From Phenylobacterium sp. SCN 70-31 (lineage in GTDB: Bacteria; Pseudomonadota; Alphaproteobacteria; Caulobacterales; Caulobacteraceae): 64,000 nucleotides of DNA. The notes beneath the pieces were generated by a model. It searched no databases. It saw nothing but the letters and a program-made list of their open reading frames with translations, and had not been told where the DNA came from. The stretch is taken from NCBI RefSeq assembly GCF_001724605.1, contig NZ_MEEX01000021.1:18501-82500 (forward strand). The letters run 5' to 3'. The position numbers and the translations under genes are program-made. How positions within the stretch are numbered: the stretch's first letter is position 1; every line of letters starts with the position of its first letter. This document shows, one piece after another, positions 44,485 to 53,722 of this stretch.

Positions 44485-46245
44485 ATGACTGGACGCACCA
44501 GAGCCCAGAGCCTGCCCATCGCCGCTCTGGCTTGCCTGACCACCGCCGCATCCGGCCCCTCCGCCGCCGTGGCGCGCCCCGATCCCGTGGCCGACGGGTC
44601 ACCCACGGCGGAATCCTGCGCGGCCCTGGGCTTCCGTACAGTCCCCCGGCCGGGGCCGGTAGGCATGGCAAGCCCGATGGTGCGTCATCAAGCCCCTCCA
44701 GCGCCGCCACCGGCGCCGTCCTTCAACATCGCCGCCCCGCAAAGGCTCAAGGAAGCGGACATCGTCACAGGCGGCCGCCAGGCGGCTGGCGGCATGATCG
44801 TGACCCCCGGCTTGCCCGCGCGCGACACCGAGCGCTATCCCGGCGCGCCGTCCAACCCCATCCGGCAGACCGCGCAGGAGCCGGTCTCGACCTTCTCGGT
44901 GGACGTGGACACTGCGGCCTATTCCAACGTCCGCCGCTTCCTGAACGAGGGCGCGACGCCGCCCACCGACGCGGTGCGGGTGGAGGAGCTGATCAACTAT
45001 TTCGACTACGGGTACGCGCCGCCCGCCGACCGGACCAACCCCTTCTCGACCTACGTGGCGCTGGCCCCCTCCCCCTGGTCGGCGCAGAAGCAGATCCTGC
45101 ACATCGGCATCCAGGGCTTCGACCTGCCCCGGGCCGAGGCGCCGCCGCTGAACCTCGTGTTCCTGGTGGACACCTCGGGCTCGATGTGGGGGCCGGACCG
45201 CCTCCCGCTGGCGCAGAAGTCGCTGAACCTGCTGGTCGACCAGATGCGGCCCCAGGACCGGGTGTCGATCGTGGCCTACGCCGGATCGGCGGGCGCCGTG
45301 CTGGAGCCCACCGACGGCCGTAGCAAGCTCAAGGTGCGATGCGCGCTGGGAGCCCTCCAGGCGGGCGGATCGACCGCCGGCGGCCAGGGGCTGAAGCTGG
45401 CCTATGACCTGGCGCGGCAGAATTTCGACACCCGGGCGGTAAACCGGGTCATCCTGGTGACCGACGGCGACTTCAACGTGGGAATCGCCGACCCGGCCCG
45501 GTTGAAGGACTTCGTCACCGACCAGCGCAAGACCGGCGTCTACCTGTCGGTCTACGGCTTCGGCCGGGGCAACTACAACGACGCCATGATGCAGGCCCTG
45601 GCCCAGAACGGAAACGGGACGGCGGCCTACGTCGACAGCCTGCAGGAGGCGCGGAAGCTGTTCCGCACCGACTTCACCAGCACGATGTTCCCCATCGCCG
45701 ACGACGTGAAGATCCAGGTGGAGTTCAATCCGGCCCAGGTCTCGGAGTACCGGCTGATCGGCTACGAGACCCGGATGCTGGCGCGCGAGGACTTCAACAA
45801 CGACCAGGTGGACGCCGGCGAGGTAGGCGCCGGGGCCTCGGTGACGGCGCTCTACGAGATCACGCCGGCGGGCGCGCCGGGCTCGGCCGACCCGCTGCGC
45901 TACGGACGGCCGGCGCCGAAGGCCGGACCGACCGGGGAACTGGCCTATCTCAAGATCCGCTACAAACTGCCGGGCCAGTCGCGGTCGAAGCTGATGGAAC
46001 GCCCGGTGACGGCGGCCGACGGCGCGGCCACGCTGGCCGCCGCGCCCGAGGCGACCCGCTGGGCGGTGGCCGTCGCCGGCTTCGGCCAGAAGCTGCGCCG
46101 CGACCCGCGCGTGTCGGATGGCTTCGGCTGGCAGGACGTGGTCGCCCTGGCCCAGGGCAGCCGCGGCCAGGACCCCCACGGCGAACGCGCCGAGTTCGTG
46201 CAACTCGCCCGGGCGGCCGGCGACCGTGGCGCGGCGGGGGAATAG
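44485..46245 (+). CDS. VWA-domain protein (YfbK-like), exported
   Basis: 586 aa with AAGGA 5 bases before the ATG. An N-terminal signal-like region and Pro/Ala linker precede the conserved VSTFSVDVDTAAYSNVRRFL box, then a von Willebrand A domain with MIDAS FLVDTSGSMWGPDRLP and ILVTDGDFNVG, and a C-terminal DUF3520-like domain (GWQDVVALAQGSRGQDP). It resembles the YfbK family of metal-binding envelope proteins with unknown partners. It is convergent with the S9 peptidase. Confidence 0.88.
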   Translation: MTGRTRAQSLPIAALACLTTAASGPSAAVARPDPVADGSPTAESCAALGFRTVPRPGPVGMASPMVRHQAPPAPPPAPSFNIAAPQRLKEADIVTGGRQAAGGMIVTPGLPARDTERYPGAPSNPIRQTAQEPVSTFSVDVDTAAYSNVRRFLNEGATPPTDAVRVEELINYFDYGYAPPADRTNPFSTYVALAPSPWSAQKQILHIGIQGFDLPRAEAPPLNLVFLVDTSGSMWGPDRLPLAQKSLNLLVDQMRPQDRVSIVAYAGSAGAVLEPTDGRSKLKVRCALGALQAGGSTAGGQGLKLAYDLARQNFDTRAVNRVILVTDGDFNVGIADPARLKDFVTDQRKTGVYLSVYGFGRGNYNDAMMQALAQNGNGTAAYVDSLQEARKLFRTDFTSTMFPIADDVKIQVEFNPAQVSEYRLIGYETRMLAREDFNNDQVDAGEVGAGASVTALYEITPAGAPGSADPLRYGRPAPKAGPTGELAYLKIRYKLPGQSRSKLMERPVTAADGAATLAAAPEATRWAVAVAGFGQKLRRDPRVSDGFGWQDVVALAQGSRGQDPHGERAEFVQLARAAGDRGAAGE

Positions 46246-46269
46246 GCCGGCGGAGGGACGACGCGCCCC

Positions 46270-48372
46270 TCAGTCCATCAGGCGCTGGGTCAGATAGGTG
46301 AACTCGAGGGCCTGCCGCATCGCGCGTTCGTTGAGGTTGGCGGCGGCGGCGTGACCGCCGTCCAGGTTCTCGTAGTACACGTAGTCGTAGCCGTACTCCT
46401 TCAGCCGCGCGGCCGCTTTGCGGGCATGGGCCGGGTGGACGCGATCGTCCTTGGTGGACGTCTCGATGAACACCTTGGGATAGGGCTGGCCGGGCTTCAG
46501 GTTCTGGTACGGCGAATAACTCATCAGCATGGCCCGCTCCTCGGGGACGGCCGGGTCGCCATACTCGCCGATCCAGGACGAGCCGGCGCCGATATGGCTG
46601 TAGCCGATCATGTCGAAGAGCGGCACCTGGATGACCACGGCGTTGTAGAGTTCCGGCCGCTTCGTGAGGGCCACGCCCATCAGCAGGCCGCCGTTCGACC
46701 CCCCCATGATCCCGAGCTTCTTCGGGCTGGTGATCTTGCGCGAGATCAGGTCCTCGGAGACGGCGAAGAAGTCGTCGTAGACCCGCATGCGGTTCAGCTT
46801 CAGCCCGGCGTTGTGCCAGCGCGGACCGAACTCGCCGCCGCCGCGGATGTTGGCCACGGCGTAGACGCCGCCCTTCTCGAGCCACAGCTTGCCGACCGTC
46901 GCCGCATAGGCCGGGGTCTGGCTGACCAGGAAGCCGCCGTAGGCGTAGAGCAAGGTGGGGTTGGAGCCGTCGTAGGCGATGTCCTTCGCCCGGACGACGA
47001 AGTACGGGACCTTCGTCCCGTCTTTCGAGGTGGCCCAGTGCTGCTCGGTGACGAACTTCGACGCGTCGAAGCGGGCCGGAAGCGTGCGGAGCTGCTCGGC
47101 CTGGCCACCGCCGGCGGCGTCGGCCAGCCACTGGCTGGACGGTGTCAGGAAGCTGGCGATGCTGAGGATCAGCCGGTCGTCCGCCTCGGACGCCGAGGCG
47201 ACGGCGATGGTCGAGTCCTTGGGCAGTTCCAGGGCCTGGGACGTCCAGGCGCCGCCCGCGCGGCGGAAACTGAGGACCTGGCCCTTCACGTTGTCGAGCA
47301 GGGCCACGACGAGACGGCTCTTGGTGGTCGCCACCTGCTCCACCGCCTGGGACTCGGTGGGCCGCAGGACGAGCGCTGGCTTCAGCGCGCCCGGCGCCTT
47401 CCTGACGGCGGCCAGATCGAAGTCGACGAGGTCGCCTTCCTTCATCCCCCTGGCAGCCCAGTCCTCCTCCAGGCTCACGATCACGCGGCCGTCGAGATAG
47501 CCCTGGATCGAGACCTTTTTCGGGAGGTCCAGGCGAAGGGGACGGTCTCCGGCCAGCAGGTAGTATTCGGCGTTGAAGGTGTCCAACGGCCGCATGATGA
47601 CGACAGCCTGCACCTTGCCCGCCGGATCCCGCAGCACGATCGACTGGACGCCGTAGCCGCCGTCGTTCTTCTGGCCGGCGAACACCTGCCGGGCTTCGGA
47701 GAGCGTTTGGCCACGCTTCACCAGCTTGGCGATGTAGGGATAGCCCGAGGTGGTGACGTCGCCCTTCGCCCACTCGGTCACGATCAGCAGCGTGTCGCGG
47801 TCGATCCAGTCGAAGCGGTGCTTGCCCTCGGGCAGCCGGAAGCCGCCCTCGACGAAGCGGCCGGCCGCGGTGTCGAACTCGCGAACCTCGACGGCGTCCT
47901 TGCCCCCGTCCGACAGGCTGACGAGACAGAGCCGATCCTCGGGCGGCAGGCAGCTGGCGCCCTTCCAGACCCAGTTGGCCTGCTCGGCCTTGGCCAGGAC
48001 GTCCAGGTCGAGGATGGTCCGCCACTCGGGCGCGCCCGTGCGGTAGCTGTCGAGCGTGGTCTTGCGCCAGACGCCGCGGACGTGGTCGGCGTCCTGCCAG
48101 TAGTCCCAGAGGCCGCCGTCGCCCGCGAAGCTCACCCCGGGGATTCGGTCCTTGGCGGTCGCGATCGCCAGGGCGTCGGCGTAGAGGCCGGGATAGCGCG
48201 GATCGTTCTTGAGCTGGGGCAGCGTGCGGTCGTTCTCCGCCTTGGCCCATTCGAGCGCGCGGGCGCCCTCTATCTCTTCCATCCAGGCATAGGGGTCGTG
48301 GTCGGCGTCGGGGGGCGCGGCGCCCATCAGGAACACTCCGGCAAGCGCGGTCGCGAGGGCGGCAAGGCGCAT
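46270..48372 (-). CDS. Prolyl oligopeptidase (S9 family), exported
   Basis: 700 aa from the ATG at 48372, which gives a signal peptide ([20 protein letters not shown]). A seven-bladed propeller domain lies from about 70-420, and the alpha/beta hydrolase domain has the nucleophile in [16 protein letters not shown], Asp in [20 protein letters not shown] and His in [11 protein letters not shown]. It cleaves proline-containing oligopeptides in the periplasm. The ORF track begins 26 codons earlier. Confidence 0.92.
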   Translation of the reverse strand: MRLAALATALAGVFLMGAAPPDADHDPYAWMEEIEGARALEWAKAENDRTLPQLKNDPRYPGLYADALAIATAKDRIPGVSFAGDGGLWDYWQDADHVRGVWRKTTLDSYRTGAPEWRTILDLDVLAKAEQANWVWKGASCLPPEDRLCLVSLSDGGKDAVEVREFDTAAGRFVEGGFRLPEGKHRFDWIDRDTLLIVTEWAKGDVTTSGYPYIAKLVKRGQTLSEARQVFAGQKNDGGYGVQSIVLRDPAGKVQAVVIMRPLDTFNAEYYLLAGDRPLRLDLPKKVSIQGYLDGRVIVSLEEDWAARGMKEGDLVDFDLAAVRKAPGALKPALVLRPTESQAVEQVATTKSRLVVALLDNVKGQVLSFRRAGGAWTSQALELPKDSTIAVASASEADDRLILSIASFLTPSSQWLADAAGGGQAEQLRTLPARFDASKFVTEQHWATSKDGTKVPYFVVRAKDIAYDGSNPTLLYAYGGFLVSQTPAYAATVGKLWLEKGGVYAVANIRGGGEFGPRWHNAGLKLNRMRVYDDFFAVSEDLISRKITSPKKLGIMGGSNGGLLMGVALTKRPELYNAVVIQVPLFDMIGYSHIGAGSSWIGEYGDPAVPEERAMLMSYSPYQNLKPGQPYPKVFIETSTKDDRVHPAHARKAAARLKEYGYDYVYYENLDGGHAAAANLNERAMRQALEFTYLTQRLMD

Positions 48373-48468
48373 AGGAAACCTCTCGAAGGCATGTACGGGA
48401 TTGCTAGCCTGCGCGCCCGGCGGCGTCACCATCCGCTGGTCGAGCGGCATCGGTCGGCATGCCGTAGG

Positions 48469-48852
48469 TCAGGGCTCGCGCACGGGCGGTCGAGCGCCCG
48501 CCGCAAGCCGGGCGAACCGTCTGTCGAAGGTGACTAAGGCCTCACAGCCGTCCGCAGCCGCCAGATGGAGCGCATCGGCGAGATCGACGCCCTCCCCGGC
48601 CATCTGCAAGGCGGCAGCCACCCTCTCCGGCTCCTGGAATCGCACGCGCGGCAACCGGCTGAACATCTCCAGGGCGCGAACGATCTCCTGGCGAGCGTAC
48701 CGATGGACGCTCCTCAGCACCCAGTCGGCCTCGAGGACGACCGTCGAGGCGACGAACACCTCGTTGTCACGCACCAGCGCATGCGCCCTGGCCCACTGCG
48801 CCTCGTCGCGGGTCAGGAGACGGACGACGATATTGGTGTCAATCGCGATCAT
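48469..48852 (-). CDS. vapC: VapC-type PIN-domain toxin (second module)
   Basis: 127 aa. The PIN acidic residues are visible: Asp in MIAIDTNIVVRLL, Glu in STVVLEADWVL, Asp in GVDLADALHLAAA and Asp in LVTFDRRFARLA. It is an Mg-dependent RNase toxin. The start overlaps the antitoxin gene by 14 bases. It is of a different subfamily from the toxin at 5520. Confidence 0.9.
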   Translation of the reverse strand: MIAIDTNIVVRLLTRDEAQWARAHALVRDNEVFVASTVVLEADWVLRSVHRYARQEIVRALEMFSRLPRVRFQEPERVAAALQMAGEGVDLADALHLAAADGCEALVTFDRRFARLAAGARPPVREP

Positions 48853-49111
48853 ATTCGCGCCGGAACATCTCCGCGACGGCCTCGTCCATCTCCTCCACCG
48901 TGGCCGGCGGCCCGTCGTATTTCAGCATGCCCGAGACCTGGTCCAATGTGGTGGGTTCCAGCGCCGGCTCGCGCCGCAGCAGGACGCCGTCGGTCGTCTC
49001 CTCGACGATCAGCCGCGTGCCCGGCGACCAGCGGCGATGTTCGCGGATCGCCTTGGGCAAGATGACCTGCCCCTTGGTGGACAGCACAGTGGTCTGGCGA
49101 GCGTTGGCCAC
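48839..49111 (-). CDS. vapB: AbrB/MazE-type antitoxin (second module)
   Basis: 90 aa from the GTG at 49111 (M-ANARQTTVLSTKGQVILPKA). The swapped-hairpin AbrB DNA-binding domain is clear; the acidic C-terminus (GPPATVEEMDEAVAEMFRRE) should hold the toxin. The ORF track uses the ATG at 49132, but no ribosome site precedes it, whereas GGAG sits 6 bases before the GTG. The ATG itself lies within a direct repeat that looks like an operator. Confidence 0.85.
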   Translation of the reverse strand: MANARQTTVLSTKGQVILPKAIREHRRWSPGTRLIVEETTDGVLLRREPALEPTTLDQVSGMLKYDGPPATVEEMDEAVAEMFRREYDRD

Positions 49112-49121
49112 GACGAACTCC

Positions 49122-49140
49122 GGTAAGATCATGGTAAGAT
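49122..49140. promoter_or_regulatory. Direct repeat upstream of the second vapB
   Basis: GGTAAGAT at 49122-49129 and again at 49133-49140, 11 bases apart (about one helical turn). It is just ahead of the preferred GTG start of the antitoxin, a likely binding site for the AbrB-type repressor. Confidence 0.5.
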
Positions 49141-49313
49141 GACAACGCGCCGCCGATGCGTCGACCTCGCCCTGGTCTGGACGTCCGCGGGATGGCTGGC
49201 GTGCTCCAGCTCATGGGCGTAGCCTCCAGGCATGAAAATCCTAACCCGCGAGGAGATCGGTCGCCTCCGTTCGTCTGGAAGGGCCGCGCCTGAGGCGTCA
49301 CACGGCTCCCGCT

Positions 49314-49448
49314 CTATCGCAGCAGCATAAGCGACAGGACCGGCGACAGGATCATGGCCGCGACGCCCACGGCCTGGAAAAGCGCCCGGCGGCGCTGGCG
49401 CGGGCGGACGTGGGTCTCGAAGAAGGTGGCGTAGTCGAGGGTGTTCAT
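49314..49448 (-). CDS. Tiny single-span membrane protein (44 aa)
   Basis: Not in the ORF track. 44 codons starting MNTLDYATFFETHVRPRQRR and ending in a hydrophobic helix (VGVAAMILSPVLSLMLL). GGAGAG lies 5 bases before the ATG. A positively charged middle followed by a C-terminal membrane helix fits a tail-anchored small protein. It lies directly downstream of the WYL regulator on the same strand (46 bases). Function unknown. Confidence 0.6.
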   Translation of the reverse strand: MNTLDYATFFETHVRPRQRRRALFQAVGVAAMILSPVLSLMLLR

Positions 49449-49493
49449 CGGGCTCTCCGTCGTTGGACGGACCAAGCCTGAACAGGGGGTACG

Positions 49494-50480
49494 TCAGAAT
49501 CGGACGTGGGCCCGCCACGCGGTGTCGATTTCCGCCGCCATCATGTCCTTCAGCGCCTGGGGTTCCACGATCCGGACCTTGTCGCCCCAGGTGAAGAGGT
49601 GCCAGGCCAGTTCTCGCATCCCGCTGGCCCGGAAGCGGACGACCACCGAGCCGTCCGGCTCATCCTCCACCTTCTGGCGGGCGTGGAAGCGCCAGCGCAG
49701 GGCGTCCTCCCGCCCCTCGGGAAGGATGCGCAGGATCACGTCGTGCGTGTCGTCCTGGTAGATGCCGAAGCTCTCGTCGGCGTAGGCCTGGAGCGAGAAG
49801 TCCTCGGGCCGCTGGGCCGGAACGCCCGTGATCTCAAGATCGCCTATGCGGTCCAGGCGCCAGTTTCGCGGCCCCGTCCCCGCCCCGACCTCCTCGGCCA
49901 CGAGGTAGTTGGAGCGGCCGAACAGGATGCCCAGCGGCGCCACCTCCCGCACCCGGCCGGGCGTGGAGCCGCCCTCGTAGCGGAAGCGGAGCGTGGAGAC
50001 CGCCTTCAGCGCCCCGCGCACGGCCGCCAGGACGGTGTCCTCCTCGAACGGGCGCGGGCCGGCCTGAACGGCGATAGTCTCGGCCTGGAGCAGAGCCTCC
50101 AGGTCGGGCGCGAGCCGGCGGCGGGCCGAGGCACGCGTGGCGGACAACACCTTCTGCTCCAGCGATCGCAGCGCCGCGGCGCGCGCGTGGGCGCCCTGGC
50201 GGTCCATCGCCTCTGCCGAGGCGGAAAGCGCGGACATCTCCTCGGGCGTGGGCGCCTGGAAGAGCCCGTCCAGGCCCGACGGGATGCGGAACCGCTTGCC
50301 GGGCGGATCGTCGACCACTTCCATCTGGGGAAAGACGTCCCAGAGCGCGTCGCGCATGCGCTCCACCGTACGCCGGCCCAGGCCCAGTTTTGCGCTCATC
50401 TCGTCCAAGGTCAGCCCCTCGGCCGTCCCTGCGAGCAACCGCGCCAGTTCGAGAAGGCGAGCACTTTTTTCGTGGCGCAT
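49494..50480 (-). CDS. WYL-domain transcriptional regulator
   Basis: 328 aa from the ATG at 50480; the ORF extension upstream crosses the operator region and is unlikely. An N-terminal HTH (LLELARLLAGTAEGLTLDEM, LGLGRRTVERMRDALW) is followed by a WYL domain (TLRFRYEGGSTPGRVREVAP, NYLVAEEVG) and a WCX-like C-terminus. WYL proteins sense ligands such as nucleic acid. An inverted repeat in the divergent intergenic region is the probable operator. The regulated gene is likely the divergent 108 aa protein. Confidence 0.9.
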   Translation of the reverse strand: MRHEKSARLLELARLLAGTAEGLTLDEMSAKLGLGRRTVERMRDALWDVFPQMEVVDDPPGKRFRIPSGLDGLFQAPTPEEMSALSASAEAMDRQGAHARAAALRSLEQKVLSATRASARRRLAPDLEALLQAETIAVQAGPRPFEEDTVLAAVRGALKAVSTLRFRYEGGSTPGRVREVAPLGILFGRSNYLVAEEVGAGTGPRNWRLDRIGDLEITGVPAQRPEDFSLQAYADESFGIYQDDTHDVILRILPEGREDALRWRFHARQKVEDEPDGSVVVRFRASGMRELAWHLFTWGDKVRIVEPQALKDMMAAEIDTAWRAHVRF

Positions 50481-50497
50481 GACGGGCCTACGTCCGA

Positions 50498-50521
50498 TTT
50501 TGTCGTACCCTACAGACAAAA
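50498..50521. promoter_or_regulatory. Inverted repeat, probable WYL-regulator operator
   Basis: TTTTGTC at 50498-50504 and GACAAAA at 50515-50521 form a perfect 7-bp dyad separated by GTACCCTACA. It lies 18 bases upstream of the regulator start and 36 bases upstream of the divergent gene, so one bound protein could control both. Confidence 0.65.
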
Positions 50522-50556
50522 CCAGAACCATCGACAACCTGCAAGGCGTTCGAACG

Positions 50557-50883
50557 ATGGCTTCCCGTTTCCAGCCCCGCCGCAAGACCGGTTCGGCTTC
50601 CGGCCGCTTCAGCCCCGCCCGCTTCACCACCCGGCCCGTCCAGGCGCCGCAGCCGATCCGCCCGCCGCCGCCGCCCGCCGCGGTGGTCGACGCCGTGCTG
50701 CGCTATCACGACGTGACGCTGGACCAGGGCGGCCAGCGCAGCCTGCTCCGGCTCTCGGAAGACCGCCTGTCCGACGCCGAGGTGGTGCGCGCCCTGGGCG
50801 GCCAGACCGACCGCGCCCGCCGCGTCGCCATTCTCTGGAACGAGCGCGAGAGCGAGATCATCCGGGTGCTGGAAGCGGCCTAG
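50557..50883 (+). CDS. Hypothetical basic protein divergent from the WYL regulator
   Basis: 108 aa. The N-terminal half is basic and proline-rich (MASRFQPRRKTGSASGRFSP, PQPIRPPPPPAAVV), the C-terminal half is likely folded (LRLSEDRLSDAEVVRALGG, ARRVAILWNERESEIIRVLE). It is the only gene divergent from the WYL regulator across the palindrome, so it is probably its target. Not recognised; a nucleic-acid-related role is only a guess from the basic tail. Confidence 0.65.
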   Translation: MASRFQPRRKTGSASGRFSPARFTTRPVQAPQPIRPPPPPAAVVDAVLRYHDVTLDQGGQRSLLRLSEDRLSDAEVVRALGGQTDRARRVAILWNERESEIIRVLEAA

Positions 50884-51239
50884 AGACTTCCCTCGGGCTT
50901 GTAGTTCGGCTGGTCGATGGCGAGCTGGTTCCGCGCCATCACCGCCAGCGCGGCCAGGAGGCCCGGCGTCTCGACCGTGAAGTCGCCCGAACGGATTCGG
51001 TCGCAGAGCTCGCTGTTCAGTTCCGCATGCCCACCCTCGCGGTCGAGCAGGCCCGAGACGAGACGCACGGCGTCGGCCTCGGCGTCCGGTCCATGGGTCA
51101 GTTCGCGGTGGACCGTCGCCAGCGCGTTCGCGGCCACGCGGGCCAGGAAGGCGTTGCGGGGATCCAGCGTCGGCCGGATCTCGTCGATCCAGAGGCGGAC
51201 GGATTCCACCAGCTCCTCGGTGCGGGGATGGGTGATCAA
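50880..51239 (-). CDS. DUF6285-like protein linked to acyl-CoA dehydrogenase genes
   Basis: 119 aa from the TTG at 51239, which overlaps the stop of the phosphotransferase gene (TTGA). The frame in the ORF track extends far upstream only as a shadow. The conserved start (LITHPRTEELVESVRLWIDE then IRPTLDPRNAFLARVAANAL) and end are typical of the small protein that follows APH-like genes in this type of operon. Function unknown. Confidence 0.8.
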   Translation of the reverse strand: MITHPRTEELVESVRLWIDEIRPTLDPRNAFLARVAANALATVHRELTHGPDAEADAVRLVSGLLDREGGHAELNSELCDRIRSGDFTVETPGLLAALAVMARNQLAIDQPNYKPEGSL

Positions 51240-52231
51240 AGGCCTTCCTCCAGCAGCGCGACCAGGTCCGCCTCGGTCTCGGAGACGCGGCGGCCGATCA
51301 TCGGGCGCTCGACCGACTTCACCATGCCGTCGCGCCAGGACAGGTACATGGTCAGGCACATCACGCCCCAGCGCAGCGAACCCAGCATCTGCCAGAAGCG
51401 CACGCGCGAGAGTTCGATCGGACGGCCGCCGGCCGAGGCGTAGCCGGCCAGCAGGTCGTCGTAGTCGCCGAAGCCCCCGACCGGACGATCCGGCCGGCCG
51501 AAGCGCCAGGAGTTGGTGCAGATCCAGCCCATGTCCTCGGCCGGATCGCCCAGGTGGGCCAATTCCCAGTCGAGGATGGCCGCGACCCCCTTTTCCGGGT
51601 CGAACATGATGTTGCCGTTCCGGAAATCGCCGTGCAGCAGGACCGGCGCGACGGGCTCGGGCGTGTGGCGGCGCAGGTACTGGAACGCCAGTTCCAGGAT
51701 CGGCCGTTCGGCCCCCGTGGCGCGATAGACCTCCTCGTAGCGGTCCAGTTCCTGAAGGCCATCCACGGACTTGAGCTTCGCGCCCGGCGGCGGGGTGGTG
51801 CGATGGATGGCCACCAGCGATTCCCCGCATTGGCGCGCGAGCTGCGGCCGGATGGCGTCGAAGCGCGCGTCGCTGGTGATCTTGCGGCCCAGGGTCTCGC
51901 CGTTCACCCGGACCATGACATAGGCCTCGCCCAGGCCGTCGGCCGCATCGCAGACGTGACGCACGTCGGGCACCCGCGCGCCGTTGGCGCCCGTGGCCCG
52001 GATCAGCGCGGCTTCGCTGGCCAGGCTGATCGACCGGGCGGTCTCCTCGTCGAACGGAACGCTGCGGCGACGCAGGATCAGGTCTTCGCGGCCGCCCGCG
52101 CCGTCGATCCCGAAGGCCCAGGTCTCCATGCTGGCGCCGCCCGAAAGGCGCTGGGCCTCGGCCAGCTTCGCGCCATCTCCTCCCAATCGTTCGGCGAGCT
52201 TCTGAAGGCCCGCTCGCACATCGACTTCCAT
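51236..52231 (-). CDS. Aminoglycoside-phosphotransferase-fold kinase-like protein
   Basis: 331 aa from the ATG at 52231. APH/choline-kinase fold: nucleotide site in LSGGASMETWAFGIDG, the catalytic loop VLLHGDFRNGNIMFD, and the metal-binding ILDWELAHLGDPAEDMGW. Members next to acyl-CoA dehydrogenases are thought to phosphorylate acyl or hydroxyacyl compounds rather than drugs. That role here is inferred from the divergent dehydrogenase 130 bases away. The ORF track extension (823 aa) is a shadow. Confidence 0.88.
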   Translation of the reverse strand: MEVDVRAGLQKLAERLGGDGAKLAEAQRLSGGASMETWAFGIDGAGGREDLILRRRSVPFDEETARSISLASEAALIRATGANGARVPDVRHVCDAADGLGEAYVMVRVNGETLGRKITSDARFDAIRPQLARQCGESLVAIHRTTPPPGAKLKSVDGLQELDRYEEVYRATGAERPILELAFQYLRRHTPEPVAPVLLHGDFRNGNIMFDPEKGVAAILDWELAHLGDPAEDMGWICTNSWRFGRPDRPVGGFGDYDDLLAGYASAGGRPIELSRVRFWQMLGSLRWGVMCLTMYLSWRDGMVKSVERPMIGRRVSETEADLVALLEEGL

Positions 52232-52360
52232 GACCCGGCGGAACCTCCCTGCTGGTCTAGAGTGCGCCCGATGTGGCGGGCTCGGCGGTCGGTTGTAAAC
52301 CGGTCCCGCAGCGTCAATCCCGCAACAACACCGACGACAAGACCGCTGGGAGAAACGGCC

Positions 52361-53722
52361 ATGGACTTCGACATCCCCAAGGACATCCAGGACTACCTGG
52401 GCGAACTCGATAGGTTCATCGACGACGTGATCACGCCGCTTCAGCGGGCGGACGATAACGACCGCTTCTTCGACCATCGCCGCGAACACGCCCGCACCGA
52501 CTGGGACAACAACGGCCTGCCGCGCAAGGAGTGGGAACAGTTGCTGGCCAAGAGCCGCAAGCTGGCGGACGAGGCGGGACACCTGCGCTACGCCTGGCCC
52601 AAGGAGATGGGCGGCAAGGGCGGCTCCCAGCTCGCCATGGCCATCATCCGCGAGCACCTGGCGGCCAAGGGTCTGGGCCTGTTCAACGACCTGCAGACCG
52701 AGCATTCGATCGTCGGCAACAACCCCTTTATCCTCATGTTCAAGGAGTTCGCGACCAACGAGCAGTACGACCGCTATGCGGACAAGCTGTTGAACGGCGG
52801 CATGCGGACGGGCTTCGGCCTGACCGAGCCCAACCACGGCAGCGACGCCACCTGGATGGAGACGCGCGGGGTCCGCCATGAAAAGGACGGCAAGCCCGGC
52901 TGGCTGATCAACGGCGAAAAAATGTGGACGACGGGCATGCACGTGGCCACCCACGTGATGTGCTTCGCCCGCACCAGCGGCAAGGACGGCGACGCGACGG
53001 GCATCACCTGCTTCATCGTCCCGGCCGACTCCCCCGGTCTCAAGATCGAGGAGTACCTGTGGACGTTCAACATGCCGACCGACCACCCGCGGATCAGCTT
53101 CACCGACGTCTGGATTCCCGAGGACAGCTACTGGGGCCAGATCGACCGGGGACTGGGGATCGGCCAGAGCTTCGTCCACCAGAACCGCATCCGGCAGGCG
53201 GCCTCGTCGCTGGGCGCGGCGCAATACTGCATCGACGAGAGCGTCAAGTACGCGCGCAACCGCAAGCCGTTCGGCAAGCCCCTGTCCGACAACCAGGCGA
53301 TCCAGTTCCCGCTGGTCGAACTCCAGACCCAGTGCGAGATGCTGCGGCTGCTCATCCGCAAGACGGCGTGGCAGATGGACCACATGGAGCACAAGGAGAT
53401 CGAGCGGACGATCTCGGACAAGGTCTCCATGTGCAACTACTGGGGCAACCGGCTGGTCTGCGAGGCCGCCGACCGGGCCATGCAGGTCCACGGCGGCATC
53501 GGCTATTCGCGCCACAAGCCCTTCGAGCACATCTACCGCCACCACCGCCGCTATCGCATCACCGAGGGCTCGGAGGAGATCCAGATGCGCAAGGTGGCCG
53601 CCTACCTCTTCGGCTACCTCGGGCCCAAGCGGGAGCAGTTCCGCGAACTGAACGAGGCCGAGAAGGCGGCGAAGAAGGGCGAGTACGTCCAGCCCGTCCC
53701 GGCGCATGGCGGCGTCCGGTAG
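52361..53722 (+). CDS. Acyl-CoA dehydrogenase
   Basis: 453 aa from the ATG at 52361. Acyl-CoA dehydrogenase fold: FGLTEPNHGSDATWMETRG and KMWTTGMHVATHVMCFART (FAD/substrate loops), ending MQVHGGIGYSRHKPFEHIYR with a GSEEIQMRK finish. The family oxidises an acyl-CoA and passes electrons via ETF and ETF-QO (18907). The divergent phosphotransferase and DUF6285 genes suggest a catabolic unit for an unusual acyl substrate. Confidence 0.92.
   Translation: MDFDIPKDIQDYLGELDRFIDDVITPLQRADDNDRFFDHRREHARTDWDNNGLPRKEWEQLLAKSRKLADEAGHLRYAWPKEMGGKGGSQLAMAIIREHLAAKGLGLFNDLQTEHSIVGNNPFILMFKEFATNEQYDRYADKLLNGGMRTGFGLTEPNHGSDATWMETRGVRHEKDGKPGWLINGEKMWTTGMHVATHVMCFARTSGKDGDATGITCFIVPADSPGLKIEEYLWTFNMPTDHPRISFTDVWIPEDSYWGQIDRGLGIGQSFVHQNRIRQAASSLGAAQYCIDESVKYARNRKPFGKPLSDNQAIQFPLVELQTQCEMLRLLIRKTAWQMDHMEHKEIERTISDKVSMCNYWGNRLVCEAADRAMQVHGGIGYSRHKPFEHIYRHHRRYRITEGSEEIQMRKVAAYLFGYLGPKREQFRELNEAEKAAKKGEYVQPVPAHGGVR

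Noticed and set aside
46351-48537. 728 aa plus-strand ORF opposite the S9 peptidase
   Set aside because: Antisense shadow; the minus frame holds the S9 propeller and catalytic triad.
49232-49330. 32-codon plus ORF MKILTREEIGRLRSSGRA...
   Set aside because: Weak ribosome site and it overlaps the better supported 44 aa minus-strand gene; no sign of a family.
51236-53707. 823 aa minus-strand ORF over the acyl-CoA dehydrogenase
   Set aside because: Only the part from 52231 onward is a real APH-like protein; the rest is antisense.
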